From Sphingomonas sp. SUN039 (GTDB lineage: Bacteria; Pseudomonadota; Alphaproteobacteria; Sphingomonadales; Sphingomonadaceae), in assembly GCF_024758725.1 (NCBI RefSeq), contig NZ_CP096972.1:478001-542000 (forward strand): a stretch of 64,000 nt of DNA, given 5' to 3'. The translations under genes were made by a program, and so were the position numbers. Below the pieces are notes generated by a model. The model was not told the DNA's origin and did no database searches. It saw only the letters and a program-made list of their open reading frames with translations. Below are positions 35,466 through 43,489 of the stretch, in pieces; the stretch's first letter is position 1; every line of letters begins with the position of its first letter.

Positions 35466-35980
35466 TGCCAAAGAACTCTCTTATCTTTGCGCTTCATGCC
35501 ACCTCGCGCGGGTTCGGTTATGTCGTCTTTGAAGGCCCGTTCGCGCCTTATGACTGGGGAACGGTCATCGCGCGAGGGGATAAGAACGGCATCTGCTTAC
35601 AGAAACTGGAACGGATGCTGGATCGCTTTCTGCCGGAAACCCTGCTGCTCGAAGATGTCAAAAGTGTCGCCAAGCGAGGCGAACGGATTGCTCGCCTCTA
35701 TAAGGCGATTGCCAGTCTGTGCGTCAGTCGCAACATAGATATCGCCGTTTATACCCTCGGCGACATCAAGGCATGTTTTGCCAGTGTGGGGGCCGTGACC
35801 CGGCAGGAAATTGCCGAAAGTGTTGCCCGCCAGATTGATGCCTTCGGGTATCGAAAGCCAAAACCGCGCAAGGCATGGCAGAGCGAGGATCGGCGCATGG
35901 CAATGTTTTGCGCCGCTGCACTTGTCCTGACCCACTACCAAATGGGTGCGCTAACACTTTTCGACGATCTGTCTCGTTGA
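35462..35980 (+). CDS. RuvC-like (RNase H fold) protein lacking the first catalytic Asp
   Basis: The 172-residue product follows the RuvC layout: strand FALHATSRGFGYVVFEGP at the position of the first catalytic strand, LLLEDVKSV (Glu64) and SEDRRMAMFCAAALVL (Glu142/Asp143). The first acid is replaced by His12, while the later acids and spacing fit. It may bind branched DNA without cutting, or use another residue. Coupled to the XRE gene upstream. Confidence 0.65.
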   Translation: MMPKNSLIFALHATSRGFGYVVFEGPFAPYDWGTVIARGDKNGICLQKLERMLDRFLPETLLLEDVKSVAKRGERIARLYKAIASLCVSRNIDIAVYTLGDIKACFASVGAVTRQEIAESVARQIDAFGYRKPKPRKAWQSEDRRMAMFCAAALVLTHYQMGALTLFDDLSR

Positions 35981-36037
35981 GTGTCCAGAACGGACGATCT
36001 GCGATTGAACGGTACTGACCCGAATGAAGATCAAAAA

Positions 36038-36062
36038 GGGGAGGCGTTTGTTACGCCTCCCC
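36038..36062 (-). terminator. Rho-independent terminator of the retropepsin gene
   Basis: GGGGAGGCGT (36038-36047) and ACGCCTCCCC (36053-36062) form a perfect 10-bp stem with a 5-nt loop. On the minus strand it is followed by TTTTT, and it includes the TAA stop of the leftward gene. Confidence 0.85.
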
Positions 36063-36470
36063 TGACTTCAAAATACGTACACTTGATCCTGCGAGGTGGA
36101 TTTCGGTCTGCCTTAGCAGCCCCATGCCGATATATCCTACGTGTTCTCGCCGCTGTCGTTTCGACGCAGCGCTCGCGTATGGGCAGACGAAAACCTCAAT
36201 CTGCGTCATCTGCTCAAACCAACCAACGTAACCCGATGTGACGAATCCGTTGACGTCGCTACCGTCCATCATCGTTGCAGAACTGATTTGTTGGGTGATC
36301 GGCCAGCCTAGAAGTGACACCCAGTCCTCGAAAACCAACAGCTGAAACGAAGAACCTGTGTCCACCATCAACGGTGATGTGACCGGTTTACCATCGTCCT
36401 TGCCATAGAAAGCAAGTTCGATGAGCGGATGCCCGCGCTGGCTATAGTGACCCGTCTGCGAAACCGACAC
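36051..36470 (-). CDS. Retropepsin-like aspartic protease
   Basis: The 139-residue product has the clan AA active site PLMVDTGSSFQLLVF (Asp37) and a GYIGMGLLRQTEIHLAG stretch typical of the C-terminal part of single-domain retropepsin-like enzymes, which act as dimers. It overlaps the upstream gene by 29 bp, so they are coupled. The neighbour may be its substrate or regulator; this is inference. Confidence 0.75.
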   Translation of the reverse strand: MSVSQTGHYSQRGHPLIELAFYGKDDGKPVTSPLMVDTGSSFQLLVFEDWVSLLGWPITQQISSATMMDGSDVNGFVTSGYVGWFEQMTQIEVFVCPYASAASKRQRREHVGYIGMGLLRQTEIHLAGSSVRILKSGEA

Positions 36471-36945
36471 TTGCAGGCATTCCTACCTGTGTCGTCCATG
36501 ATGGGGTCGTTGCGCCGAAGCGAGCCTCGAAGTTTTCACAGGCCTCGCGCCGTGTTCCGCCAAAAACATATGCCCCCGATTCAGCATCGATGGAAACCCA
36601 CTCACCGAAATGCAGTGGCTCAATCGTAGCTTCTAGTTTCGCATAGTGTTGCTTGGCTTGGCTGGCAACAGCATCCAACCTTTCCCAAAATGCGTTCATG
36701 TCTCTCCTCCCTTCGTCAAGGAGGGGTGCCGTCAAACTCCCTTTGCGGGAGCTGGCAACAGCCCCCACATTTAGCAGTCTCACGGTTCTATTTTTTGGAT
36801 GTTGGTCGCTTGCAAATGCAAACACTCCCAACAGCCCACCTAATACTGTATCAGACGCGCTTACTGATTGCACATAATCGCGCACACGGATCGCTTCGCT
36901 TTTAACTTGTCGTGCTACATTCCAAGCCCTTGTGCGCACTGCCAT
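36442..36945 (-). CDS. DUF5678-like protein coupled to the protease
   Basis: The 167-residue product has a hydrophobic/helical N-terminal part (VLGGLLGVFAFASDQHPKN) and a C-terminal small domain LHFGEWVSIDAESGAYVFGG, TRREACENFEARFG, which matches the DUF5678 pattern. Such proteins are often found beside aspartic proteases (recalled). No clear signal peptide. Confidence 0.6.
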   Translation of the reverse strand: MAVRTRAWNVARQVKSEAIRVRDYVQSVSASDTVLGGLLGVFAFASDQHPKNRTVRLLNVGAVASSRKGSLTAPLLDEGRRDMNAFWERLDAVASQAKQHYAKLEATIEPLHFGEWVSIDAESGAYVFGGTRREACENFEARFGATTPSWTTQVGMPASVGFADGSL

Positions 36946-37324
36946 CTTCAGTCTCCGGCTTTCAGTAGGCTCTGGCCGAAGCAGCGTAGTCTTTCAGACA
37001 TTAAAATGTCTTGCAGAGTCTGGTGAACGGGGGCGTAAGCGACGCTTGCTGCGGCCTGTCGCGCTCAAACATCTGGGTGTCTAGGCAACGAGCCAACGAC
37101 AATCTCCCTAAGTGAACAAATGGTTTATTGGTTACCAAAAAGTTAATCAACCTAGGGTCGGCAGATGGTGCATAACTGTCGGTAGGCTGCCCCTTGGATG
37201 GGCTGCTCCCCCTCGAATTTGAGTGCCATTTCGAGTTTTGACGGCGTGATGTCGTAGGCAAAAACCTCCTTGCCCCCGACTCCGATCCTCCTAAGATTCC
37301 TGTTCAAAGCGGGAAGGGCGGCAT
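36946..37324. other. Leader region of the element's serine recombinase
   Basis: No firm gene. On the minus strand a frame of 86 codons (37001-37261, TTG start) has an AAGGAGG site just upstream, but its product is low-complexity and unrecognised. On the plus strand GGGAAGGG precedes the recombinase ATG 37325. The stretch is AT-richer than its surroundings around 37090-37160, as expected of a promoter. Confidence 0.4.
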
Positions 37325-39277
37325 ATGCCAAGCGACGGTACACCCAAGCGTGTCGGTATCTGGATCAGAGTTTCGACTGAGGATCAGGTGAGGGGCGAAA
37401 GCCCCGAACACCACGAACGCAGAGCGCGTGCATATGCCGAAGGTCGCGACTGGCAGGTCGTCGAAGTGTATCGTCTCGATGCCGTGAGCGGCAAGGCGGT
37501 GATGCATCACAGCGAAGCCAAGAGGATGCTCGCCGACATCAAGCGCGGGCATATTACGGGGCTGGTCTTCTCGAAGCTCGCGCGCCTTGCGCGCAACACC
37601 CGTGAACTTCTCGAATTTTCAGAACTGTTCCGCGCGTCGAACGCCGACCTGATCTCGCTGCAAGAAGCCATTGACACAAGCTCTCCCGCCGGTCGCTTGT
37701 TCTTCACGATGATCGCCGCAATGGCGCAATGGGAACGCGAGGAAATTGCCGACCGTGTGCGGGCCTCGGTGCCGGTGCGCGCCAAGATGGGCAAGCCGCT
37801 CGGCGGTGGTGCCACGTTTGGGTATCGCTGGGTCGATAGGCAGTTGGTGCCTGATCCTAAGGAAGCGCCGGTTCGCGCGCTCCTCCATGAACTGTTCGTC
37901 GAACATCAACGCAAGCGCACGGTCGCCCGCATCCTCAACGAACGCGGATATCGCACCCGCAACGGGTCGAAGTTTTCCGATACCACAGTTCGCAACCTGC
38001 TTGATGACCCCACCGCAAAGGGTCTGCACCGCGCCAATTACACATACAGCGACGACCGCACTAAATCATGGGCGCTCAAGCCCGAAACCGAGTGGGTGTA
38101 TCATCCGGTCGAGGCGATTGTGTCCGAAAAGCTGTGGGACGAATGCCAGGGCATTCTCCAAGCGGTAGCAGCCCGACGAAAGCCAATCACACGGCGCAAT
38201 GTCCAGTTGTTCTCGGGCTACGCCTTTTGTCAGTGTGGCGGCAAAATGATGGTGCCGTCGAACTCGCCAAAATACATCTGCGACACCTGCCGCAATAAAA
38301 TTCCCGTCGCCGATCTGGAAGCAGTGTTTCAGGAACAGCTTCGCCATTTCCTCATCGAGCCTGATGAAATCGAAGCGCACAACCGCGCCGCGCAAGAGGC
38401 AATGCGCGACAAAGAACGCCTGCTCGAAACTCTCGTCGCCGAGCGCAAAAAGATTGAAGCTGACGAACGGGTGATATTCGAGCTTCACGCCAGTGGACAA
38501 ATTCCGACCGAAGATTTTGGTCGCCACCATCGCCCGCTTAGCGAGCGCATAGGGCAACTGTCCGAGGAACTTCCCAAGGTTCAAGCGCAACTCGATCTAC
38601 TGAAAATCGCCTCCGTCTCGCGGAACGAATTGATGGGAGAGGCGCGTGATCTGGCTGAAAGATGGAACGACCTTCCACACCTTGAAAAACGTCAAATCAT
38701 CGAAGCGATCACCGACCGCATCGTTATCGGAAAGGAGGATGTCGAGATCATGCTTCTCCACCTCCCTTTTCAAGCAACTGACGGCATAGACGCAACGCGG
38801 CTATGCCGCTGCGGCCACCTCGGCGATCCGGCTTTGGCGTGCAGCCGTGCGCCGAAATGCGCGGCGGACTATCAGGCGAAAGTGTCGGGGCCGATGCTCG
38901 ACCGCATCGATCTGCACGTCGAAGTGCCTGCGGTCAGCGCCGCCGATCTCGTCCTGCCGCCGCCGTCGGAAGGTTCTGCGGAAGTGCGTGCCCGGGTGGC
39001 GGCGGCGCGCGCGGTGCAGTCGGCACGTTACGGCGAAGGCGGTCCGCGCACCAATGCCGAAGCCGATGGCGAAGTCCTCGAAAAGCACGCAACTCCCGAC
39101 GAGCCCGGTCGTCGCCTGCTGGCGCAAGCCGCCGAAGCGATGCGGCTGTCCGCGCGTGGCTATACCCGCATCCTGCGCGTCGCCCGCACTATTGCCGATT
39201 TGGCTGGCAGCGAGGGTGTGGGCCGCATACACATAGCCGAGGCGCTGAGTTACCGACGGCAGGCGCCAAGGAATTGA
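37325..39277 (+). CDS. Large serine recombinase fused in frame to the ComM C-terminus
   Basis: The 650-residue frame is chimeric. Residues 1-493 are the recombinase: catalytic RVSTEDQVRGES (Ser17), LVFSKLARLARNTRELLEF, AAMAQWEREEIADRV, recombinase domain, a short zinc-ribbon (AFCQCGGKMM ... YICDTCRNK), a coiled coil (about 350-460) and the usual end IIEAITDRIVIGKEDVEIML. Residues 494-650 are ComM from CRCGHLGDP. The crossover TG starts codon 494. The recombinase has no stop of its own, so its C-terminus depends on what lies beyond the att site. Confidence 0.88.
   Translation: MPSDGTPKRVGIWIRVSTEDQVRGESPEHHERRARAYAEGRDWQVVEVYRLDAVSGKAVMHHSEAKRMLADIKRGHITGLVFSKLARLARNTRELLEFSELFRASNADLISLQEAIDTSSPAGRLFFTMIAAMAQWEREEIADRVRASVPVRAKMGKPLGGGATFGYRWVDRQLVPDPKEAPVRALLHELFVEHQRKRTVARILNERGYRTRNGSKFSDTTVRNLLDDPTAKGLHRANYTYSDDRTKSWALKPETEWVYHPVEAIVSEKLWDECQGILQAVAARRKPITRRNVQLFSGYAFCQCGGKMMVPSNSPKYICDTCRNKIPVADLEAVFQEQLRHFLIEPDEIEAHNRAAQEAMRDKERLLETLVAERKKIEADERVIFELHASGQIPTEDFGRHHRPLSERIGQLSEELPKVQAQLDLLKIASVSRNELMGEARDLAERWNDLPHLEKRQIIEAITDRIVIGKEDVEIMLLHLPFQATDGIDATRLCRCGHLGDPALACSRAPKCAADYQAKVSGPMLDRIDLHVEVPAVSAADLVLPPPSEGSAEVRARVAAARAVQSARYGEGGPRTNAEADGEVLEKHATPDEPGRRLLAQAAEAMRLSARGYTRILRVARTIADLAGSEGVGRIHIAEALSYRRQAPRN
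38785..38820. other. attR junction of the comM element
   Basis: Element sequence (GACGCAACGCGGCTA) meets comM sequence (CCGCTGCGGCC) at TG 38804-38805. Joining this element end to the left end gives arms GCAACGCGGC and GCCGCGTTGC around a 6-base spacer TATGTG whose middle is the crossover TG. Confidence 0.82.
38804..39277 (+). pseudogene. comM: comM 3' fragment
   Basis: The last 157 codons of comM: the Cys-rich part CRCGHLGDPALACSRAPKC, the conserved KVSGPMLDRIDLHVEVPAV and the C-terminal helical domain (SARGYTRILRVARTIADLAG). It has no start of its own and is in frame with the recombinase. The 5' part is at 13934-14970. Confidence 0.9.
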
Positions 39278-39300
39278 CGGGGAAACGGGGGAGCTAGACG

Positions 39301-39876
39301 ATGGAATGGATGATCATGCCGCTGAAGCGGTACGCCGAATTCAGCGGGCGTTCGCGGCGGAAGGAATATTGGATGTTCTTCCTGTTCAACATCCTCGTCG
39401 GCCTCGGTTTTCTGGTTCTGATGCTGGTCTTTGGCGGGGCCGCGCTGTTCGCGGCGGGCGCGGGCGGCGATACTTCCAATCCGGCGGCACTGATGGCCGC
39501 CGGTGGCGCGGTGGGCATCATCTATCTTCTCAACGTGCTGTTCAGCCTCGCCATGCTGATCCCGTCGATCGCGGTCGGGGTGCGGCGCCTGCACGACACC
39601 GACCGGCGCGGCTGGTGGTTGCTGGCCCCGCTGGCGCCCTATGTGGCGATTTTCGTGTTGAGCTTCGGCATGATCGGCATGGCCGCATCGGGCGGCGCAA
39701 ACGAGACGACGACGGCTGCGTCGGCGGCCGTGCTGATCGGCATCTGCGGACTGGCGGTGTTGGTGCTGGGCGTGATGCTGCTCGTCTTCATGTGCCTGGA
39801 AGGAACCCGCGGCCCCAACCGCTTCGGTCCCGACCCCAAAGACCCGGGCGGAGACCTCGAAACCGTGTTCAGCTGA
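39301..39876 (+). CDS. DUF805 membrane protein
   Basis: The 191-residue product begins MEWMIMPLKRYAEFSGRSRR, the DUF805 hallmark, followed by KEYWMFFLFN and four hydrophobic helices with the RRLHDTDRRGWW motif. Inner-membrane protein of unknown function. It follows comM by 23 bp and was probably its downstream neighbour before the insertion. Confidence 0.88.
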   Translation: MEWMIMPLKRYAEFSGRSRRKEYWMFFLFNILVGLGFLVLMLVFGGAALFAAGAGGDTSNPAALMAAGGAVGIIYLLNVLFSLAMLIPSIAVGVRRLHDTDRRGWWLLAPLAPYVAIFVLSFGMIGMAASGGANETTTAASAAVLIGICGLAVLVLGVMLLVFMCLEGTRGPNRFGPDPKDPGGDLETVFS

Positions 39877-39924
39877 CGCTTGCAGGCGCGGGGCGCGCGT
39901 CGTAAGCGGCGCGTCCCAGCCTGT

Positions 39925-40009
39925 GCGGGCGTGGTGGAATTGGTAGACGCGCCGGACTCAAAATCCGGTTCCGCAAGGAGTGTGGGTTCGATTCCCACCG
40001 CCCGCACCA
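39925..40009 (+). tRNA. tRNA-Leu(CAA)
   Basis: An 85-nt sequence folds as a class II tRNA: acceptor GCGGGCG / CGCCCGC, D-loop TTGGTAGACGC, anticodon stem CCGGA / TCCGG with loop CTCAAAA (anticodon CAA), a variable arm, T-loop GTTCGATTC and encoded CCA. The last 54 nt recur at 55613-55666, marking it as an island integration site. Confidence 0.95.
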
Positions 40010-40429
40010 CCTGGAAAAATACATTAAAATGCCGGATTCAAGTACTCGCTTCGATTGCTTTCGGCAGACGAGCGTGACCCTGTGACGTCACAATTTGTTT
40101 GCGGGTAATTTCGGAGCCGTCAGTGCTCCAGCGTGATGTCGACCTCACACTCTCCGATCTAGGCAGATACGCCGGCCAAACTCGTGACGGAATTTACTAA
40201 TGTCGTTCCCGCGCGCTATGATAATGTCCGGTCAGCGACGGCGCGACGCGACACCAAACTGCCCCCAAAACGCGAGCCAACGAATCTACCGATTGAGAAT
40301 GTTCGCCAAGAAGGTGCGGCCCTGATTGAGCTGATCTATCCTTGACCAAGTGAACGTTATCAGATAGGTGAACGTTCACAATCGGCGATCCGAGGCATCG
40401 GGCGAACGAATTTGGGGAGGAAAAACGGT
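40010..40429. promoter_or_regulatory. Leader of the TonB receptor gene with LacI-type operator
   Basis: No gene seen in 420 bp, including no integrase remnant. The perfect palindrome GTGAACGTTCAC lies at 40368-40379, with a second half-site-like copy GTGAACGTTA at 40350-40359 and a TTGACC box at 40342. GGGGAGG precedes the ATG. The same core (GAACGTTCAC) lies upstream of the GH3 gene. Confidence 0.65.
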
Positions 40430-43381
40430 ATGAAGGCATTGCGCAAACCCGCATTTGGGCAGCTTTTGCTGGGAGCTTCGGTGCTCGCGATCGGATTCGC
40501 AGCACAGCCGGTCGCGGCACAGACTGCTGCGGCGGACACCCCTTCAACTGCAGACGAAATTGTCGTCACCGGTATCCGTGCAAGTCTTCGCGCCTCGCTC
40601 GATATCAAGCGCGATGCGCAGGGTGTTGTCGATGCGATTTCTGCCGAAGACATCGGAAAATTTCCTGACACCAACCTTGCCGAGTCGCTGCAGCGCATCA
40701 CCGGTGTGTCGATCGACCGTAACAGTGGAGAAGGCTCCACGGTCACGGTTCGTGGTTTTGGGCCGGACTTCAACCTTGTCCTTCTCAACGGGCGCCAGAT
40801 GCCAGCCTCGAGCCTTGGCGGCAGCAATGGCGCGCCAGCCTCGCGCAGTTTCGATTTCGGCAATCTGGCGTCCGAAGGAATCGCGGGAGTCGAAGTCTAC
40901 AAGTCGGGCAGGGCAACGCTTGCCACGGGCGGCATTGGCTCGGTTATCAACATCAAGACAGCGCGCCCGCTGGACCGACCGGGCTTCCATGGCAGCATAG
41001 GCGCGAAAGGCGTCTACGATACGTCGAGCTTCGACGGTAAGAAGATCACGCCTGAGATTTCAGGCATCATCAGCGATACATTTGCGGATGGCCGCATCGG
41101 CATCCTCGTGAGTGGGTCTTACCAGAAGCGCAATGGGAGCCAGGCCCAGTTCAATGCGGGCTGGCGCGAAGGCTATCTGGGCAACGAAAACAACTGGGGT
41201 TCGCTGGCACTGCCGGGCGATCCGCGCTACGCGAACATCGCCAATCGCCCCGGTCCCAATTCGACCTATCAGGTCACCCAGAACGCCGGCTATGACTTCA
41301 CGACATTTACGCGTGAACGCATCAACGGCCAGCTAGTTTTGCAGGTGAAGCCGACCGATACGCTGGTTGCCACCGTGGATTACACCTTCTCCCAGAACAC
41401 AGTCGATGCACGCACGAACAGCATCGGTGTATGGTTCAATCACAACAATACGAGCAGCAGCTGGACCGATGGGCCCGCCGCAGGCCCGAACTTCTATGCC
41501 GAGACATTTACTGCGGCCGAAGGCAAGGATCTCGCCATCACTGGCGCAGTTGCGGCCAATCGCTCGATCAACCGATCGATCGGCGGCAATATCAAATGGG
41601 ATGGTCCGGGCGGTCTTCGTCTCGAACTCGACGGCCATCACTCCACGGCGGAAAGCAAGCCGACCTCGCCCTATGGCAGCGCCATCGCAGTCGGCAGCGC
41701 AATTTTCGGCGTCCAGTCGCAACGCGTCGATTTTACCCATGCACTACCGGTCATTTCGGTCGCCATGTATCCAGGCTCGGCGATCACGGCGGCCAACATC
41801 CGCCCCGCAGGCAATGCGTTCCGCAACGCCTACATGCGCGACGAGATCAACGAGGTTTCGTTGAAGGGCGGATATGATTTCGACTCTTCGTTCATCGACA
41901 GCCTCGATTTCGGTGTCACCATGACCGACAACCGGGTGCGCTCGGCGTTCGGCGTGATCCAGAACGACACCTGGGGTGGCACATTGTCGGCGGCAGATAC
42001 GCCAGACAGTCTTTATACCATCACCGGCTTGGCCAATGATGCGCGCGGTCAGGAAGGTGCGGGCGATCCGGCGATCATTCCGAGCTATTTCAAGATCGAC
42101 ACGGTTGGGCTGATTACGCTTTTGAACAGCCGGTTGGGAATCTGCGCCTCTGCGCAGGCGACGGGCACATGCCTTGCCAAGTTCACTGCCGATCGCACGG
42201 TCCACGAGCGCACTTGGGCTCCCTACATCCAATCGTCGCATACGTTCGATCTTCTCGATGGTCCGGCCCATCTCCGGCTCGGCCTGCGATATGAAAGCAC
42301 TAAGATCGACTCTTCCGCCCTCGTGCCGATCCCGAACCGCACAGTGTGGACGGGTGGCAACGAAACCGCGATCATCTATGGCGCCAACCAGGCGTTTACG
42401 ACGCTCACGGGGCAGTATCGAAACCTGTTACCGGCTATCGATTTCGACATGACGCCAGTGCGGAACGTCAGACTGCGTGCGTCGTACAGCCACACGATCA
42501 CACGCCCCGATTATGCAAGTCTGCAAGGCGGTACCACGCTTGATTCGCCGATCCGTATAGGTGGCAGCACCGGTGCTAGCGGCAATCCCGGCCTGCTGCC
42601 CTATAAGTCGAAGAACATCGATCTTTCGGCAGAGTGGTATTACGCGCCGACGAGCTATATTTCGGTGGGATACTTCCACAAGGACGTCTCGAATTTTATC
42701 AGCCAGACGCAGGTCAATCAGCCTGCCTTCGGGTTGACCAATGCAGCGGGCGGGCCAAATGCGGCAGCGGCCCGGGCAGCACTCGGACCGAACGCGACCG
42801 CCGCCCAGTTGGTCGCCTATATCGCGCAGCGTTTTCCGGCGAGCTTCGATGTGGCAACCAATGGTATCATTGGACAACCAGGTGATCCGCTCGTCAACTT
42901 CATCATCACGCAGCCAACCAACAGCGCCCAGAAAGCCAAGCTCTCGGGTTGGGAATTCGCCGTCCAGCACAGTTTCTGGGAAACCGGGTTCGGCGCAATC
43001 GTGAACTACACGATCGTCAACAGCGACACGCAGTTCGATAATACCGTACGCTATACTGTGCCACAGTTTGCCGTAAACGGGGTCAGCAACAGCGCGAACG
43101 CCGTGCTGTATTATGACAAAAAGGGCGTTCAAGCCCGCATCGCTTACAACTGGCGTGCCGGCTTCCTTTCGGGCTATGGCTTCGATCCCTATTACATCGA
43201 ATCCTATGGCCAGTTTGACGCCAGCGCGAGCTATGAGATCCGCAAGGGGCTCACGATTTTTGCCGAAGGCATCAACATCACAAATGCAGACCGTCGCGGG
43301 CATCAGCGCAACAACCAGACTGTGTTCTTCGCAGCTCCTGGCTATGCCCGATATGCAGCGGGCGTCCGTTTCGGGTTCTGA
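40430..43381 (+). CDS. TonB-dependent outer-membrane receptor (Caulobacter type)
   Basis: The 983-residue product has a signal peptide (LLLGASVLAIGFAAQPVAAQ), a TonB-box-like DEIVVTGIRASLRASLDIKR, a plug domain (VDAISAEDIGKFPDTNLAES, LQRITGVSIDR, VTVRGFGPDFNLVLLNGRQM) and a long beta-barrel ending in Phe (YARYAAGVRFGF). It should import glucan oligosaccharides given its neighbours. The start ATG 40430 has GGAGG at good spacing. A terminator follows, so it can be made in excess of the downstream genes. Confidence 0.93.
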   Translation: MKALRKPAFGQLLLGASVLAIGFAAQPVAAQTAAADTPSTADEIVVTGIRASLRASLDIKRDAQGVVDAISAEDIGKFPDTNLAESLQRITGVSIDRNSGEGSTVTVRGFGPDFNLVLLNGRQMPASSLGGSNGAPASRSFDFGNLASEGIAGVEVYKSGRATLATGGIGSVINIKTARPLDRPGFHGSIGAKGVYDTSSFDGKKITPEISGIISDTFADGRIGILVSGSYQKRNGSQAQFNAGWREGYLGNENNWGSLALPGDPRYANIANRPGPNSTYQVTQNAGYDFTTFTRERINGQLVLQVKPTDTLVATVDYTFSQNTVDARTNSIGVWFNHNNTSSSWTDGPAAGPNFYAETFTAAEGKDLAITGAVAANRSINRSIGGNIKWDGPGGLRLELDGHHSTAESKPTSPYGSAIAVGSAIFGVQSQRVDFTHALPVISVAMYPGSAITAANIRPAGNAFRNAYMRDEINEVSLKGGYDFDSSFIDSLDFGVTMTDNRVRSAFGVIQNDTWGGTLSAADTPDSLYTITGLANDARGQEGAGDPAIIPSYFKIDTVGLITLLNSRLGICASAQATGTCLAKFTADRTVHERTWAPYIQSSHTFDLLDGPAHLRLGLRYESTKIDSSALVPIPNRTVWTGGNETAIIYGANQAFTTLTGQYRNLLPAIDFDMTPVRNVRLRASYSHTITRPDYASLQGGTTLDSPIRIGGSTGASGNPGLLPYKSKNIDLSAEWYYAPTSYISVGYFHKDVSNFISQTQVNQPAFGLTNAAGGPNAAAARAALGPNATAAQLVAYIAQRFPASFDVATNGIIGQPGDPLVNFIITQPTNSAQKAKLSGWEFAVQHSFWETGFGAIVNYTIVNSDTQFDNTVRYTVPQFAVNGVSNSANAVLYYDKKGVQARIAYNWRAGFLSGYGFDPYYIESYGQFDASASYEIRKGLTIFAEGINITNADRRGHQRNNQTVFFAAPGYARYAAGVRFGF

Positions 43382-43414
43382 CATTTGAGACTTGATCAGC
43401 ATATTCTGTGACCC

Positions 43415-43447
43415 AAAGAGCCGCGCTGCACGCCAGCGCGGCTCTTT
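43415..43447 (+). terminator. Terminator after the TonB receptor gene
   Basis: AAAGAGCCGCGCT (43415-43427) and AGCGCGGCTCTTT (43435-43447) form a perfect 13-bp stem with a 7-nt loop, followed by T residues. It probably reduces read-through into the halogenase-like gene. Confidence 0.88.
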
Positions 43448-43489
43448 TTCTCCTTGGTTTGGGCGAATGTCCGCTATGGTTTCGGAGTG

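Larger units (their letters stand above)
14969..38805. mobile_element. 23.8-kb serine-recombinase integrative element inserted in comM
   Basis: The element is defined by the split of comM at both ends and by a large serine recombinase at its right end (37325). The dinucleotide TG is present at both junctions (14969-14970 and 38804-38805), and flanking bases differ, as expected for serine-integrase strand exchange. Cargo includes RadC, ArdC, two conjugation-type ATPases, several XRE regulators and secreted small proteins. No relaxase or full type IV secretion set was seen, so self-transfer is unlikely; it may be mobilisable or carried by others. Confidence 0.88.

Noticed and set aside
37001-37261. 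Leftward 86-codon frame with AAGGAGG upstream of a TTG
   Set aside because: The product is low-complexity and polar, and the site may be chance; kept only as a note in the leader region.
14969-38805. A self-transmissible conjugative element
   Set aside because: ArdC and two coupling-type ATPases are present, but no relaxase, VirB4-like or pilus genes were found.
40010-40429. Integrase remnant next to the tRNA
   Set aside because: No frame in the 420 bp resembles a tyrosine recombinase on either strand.
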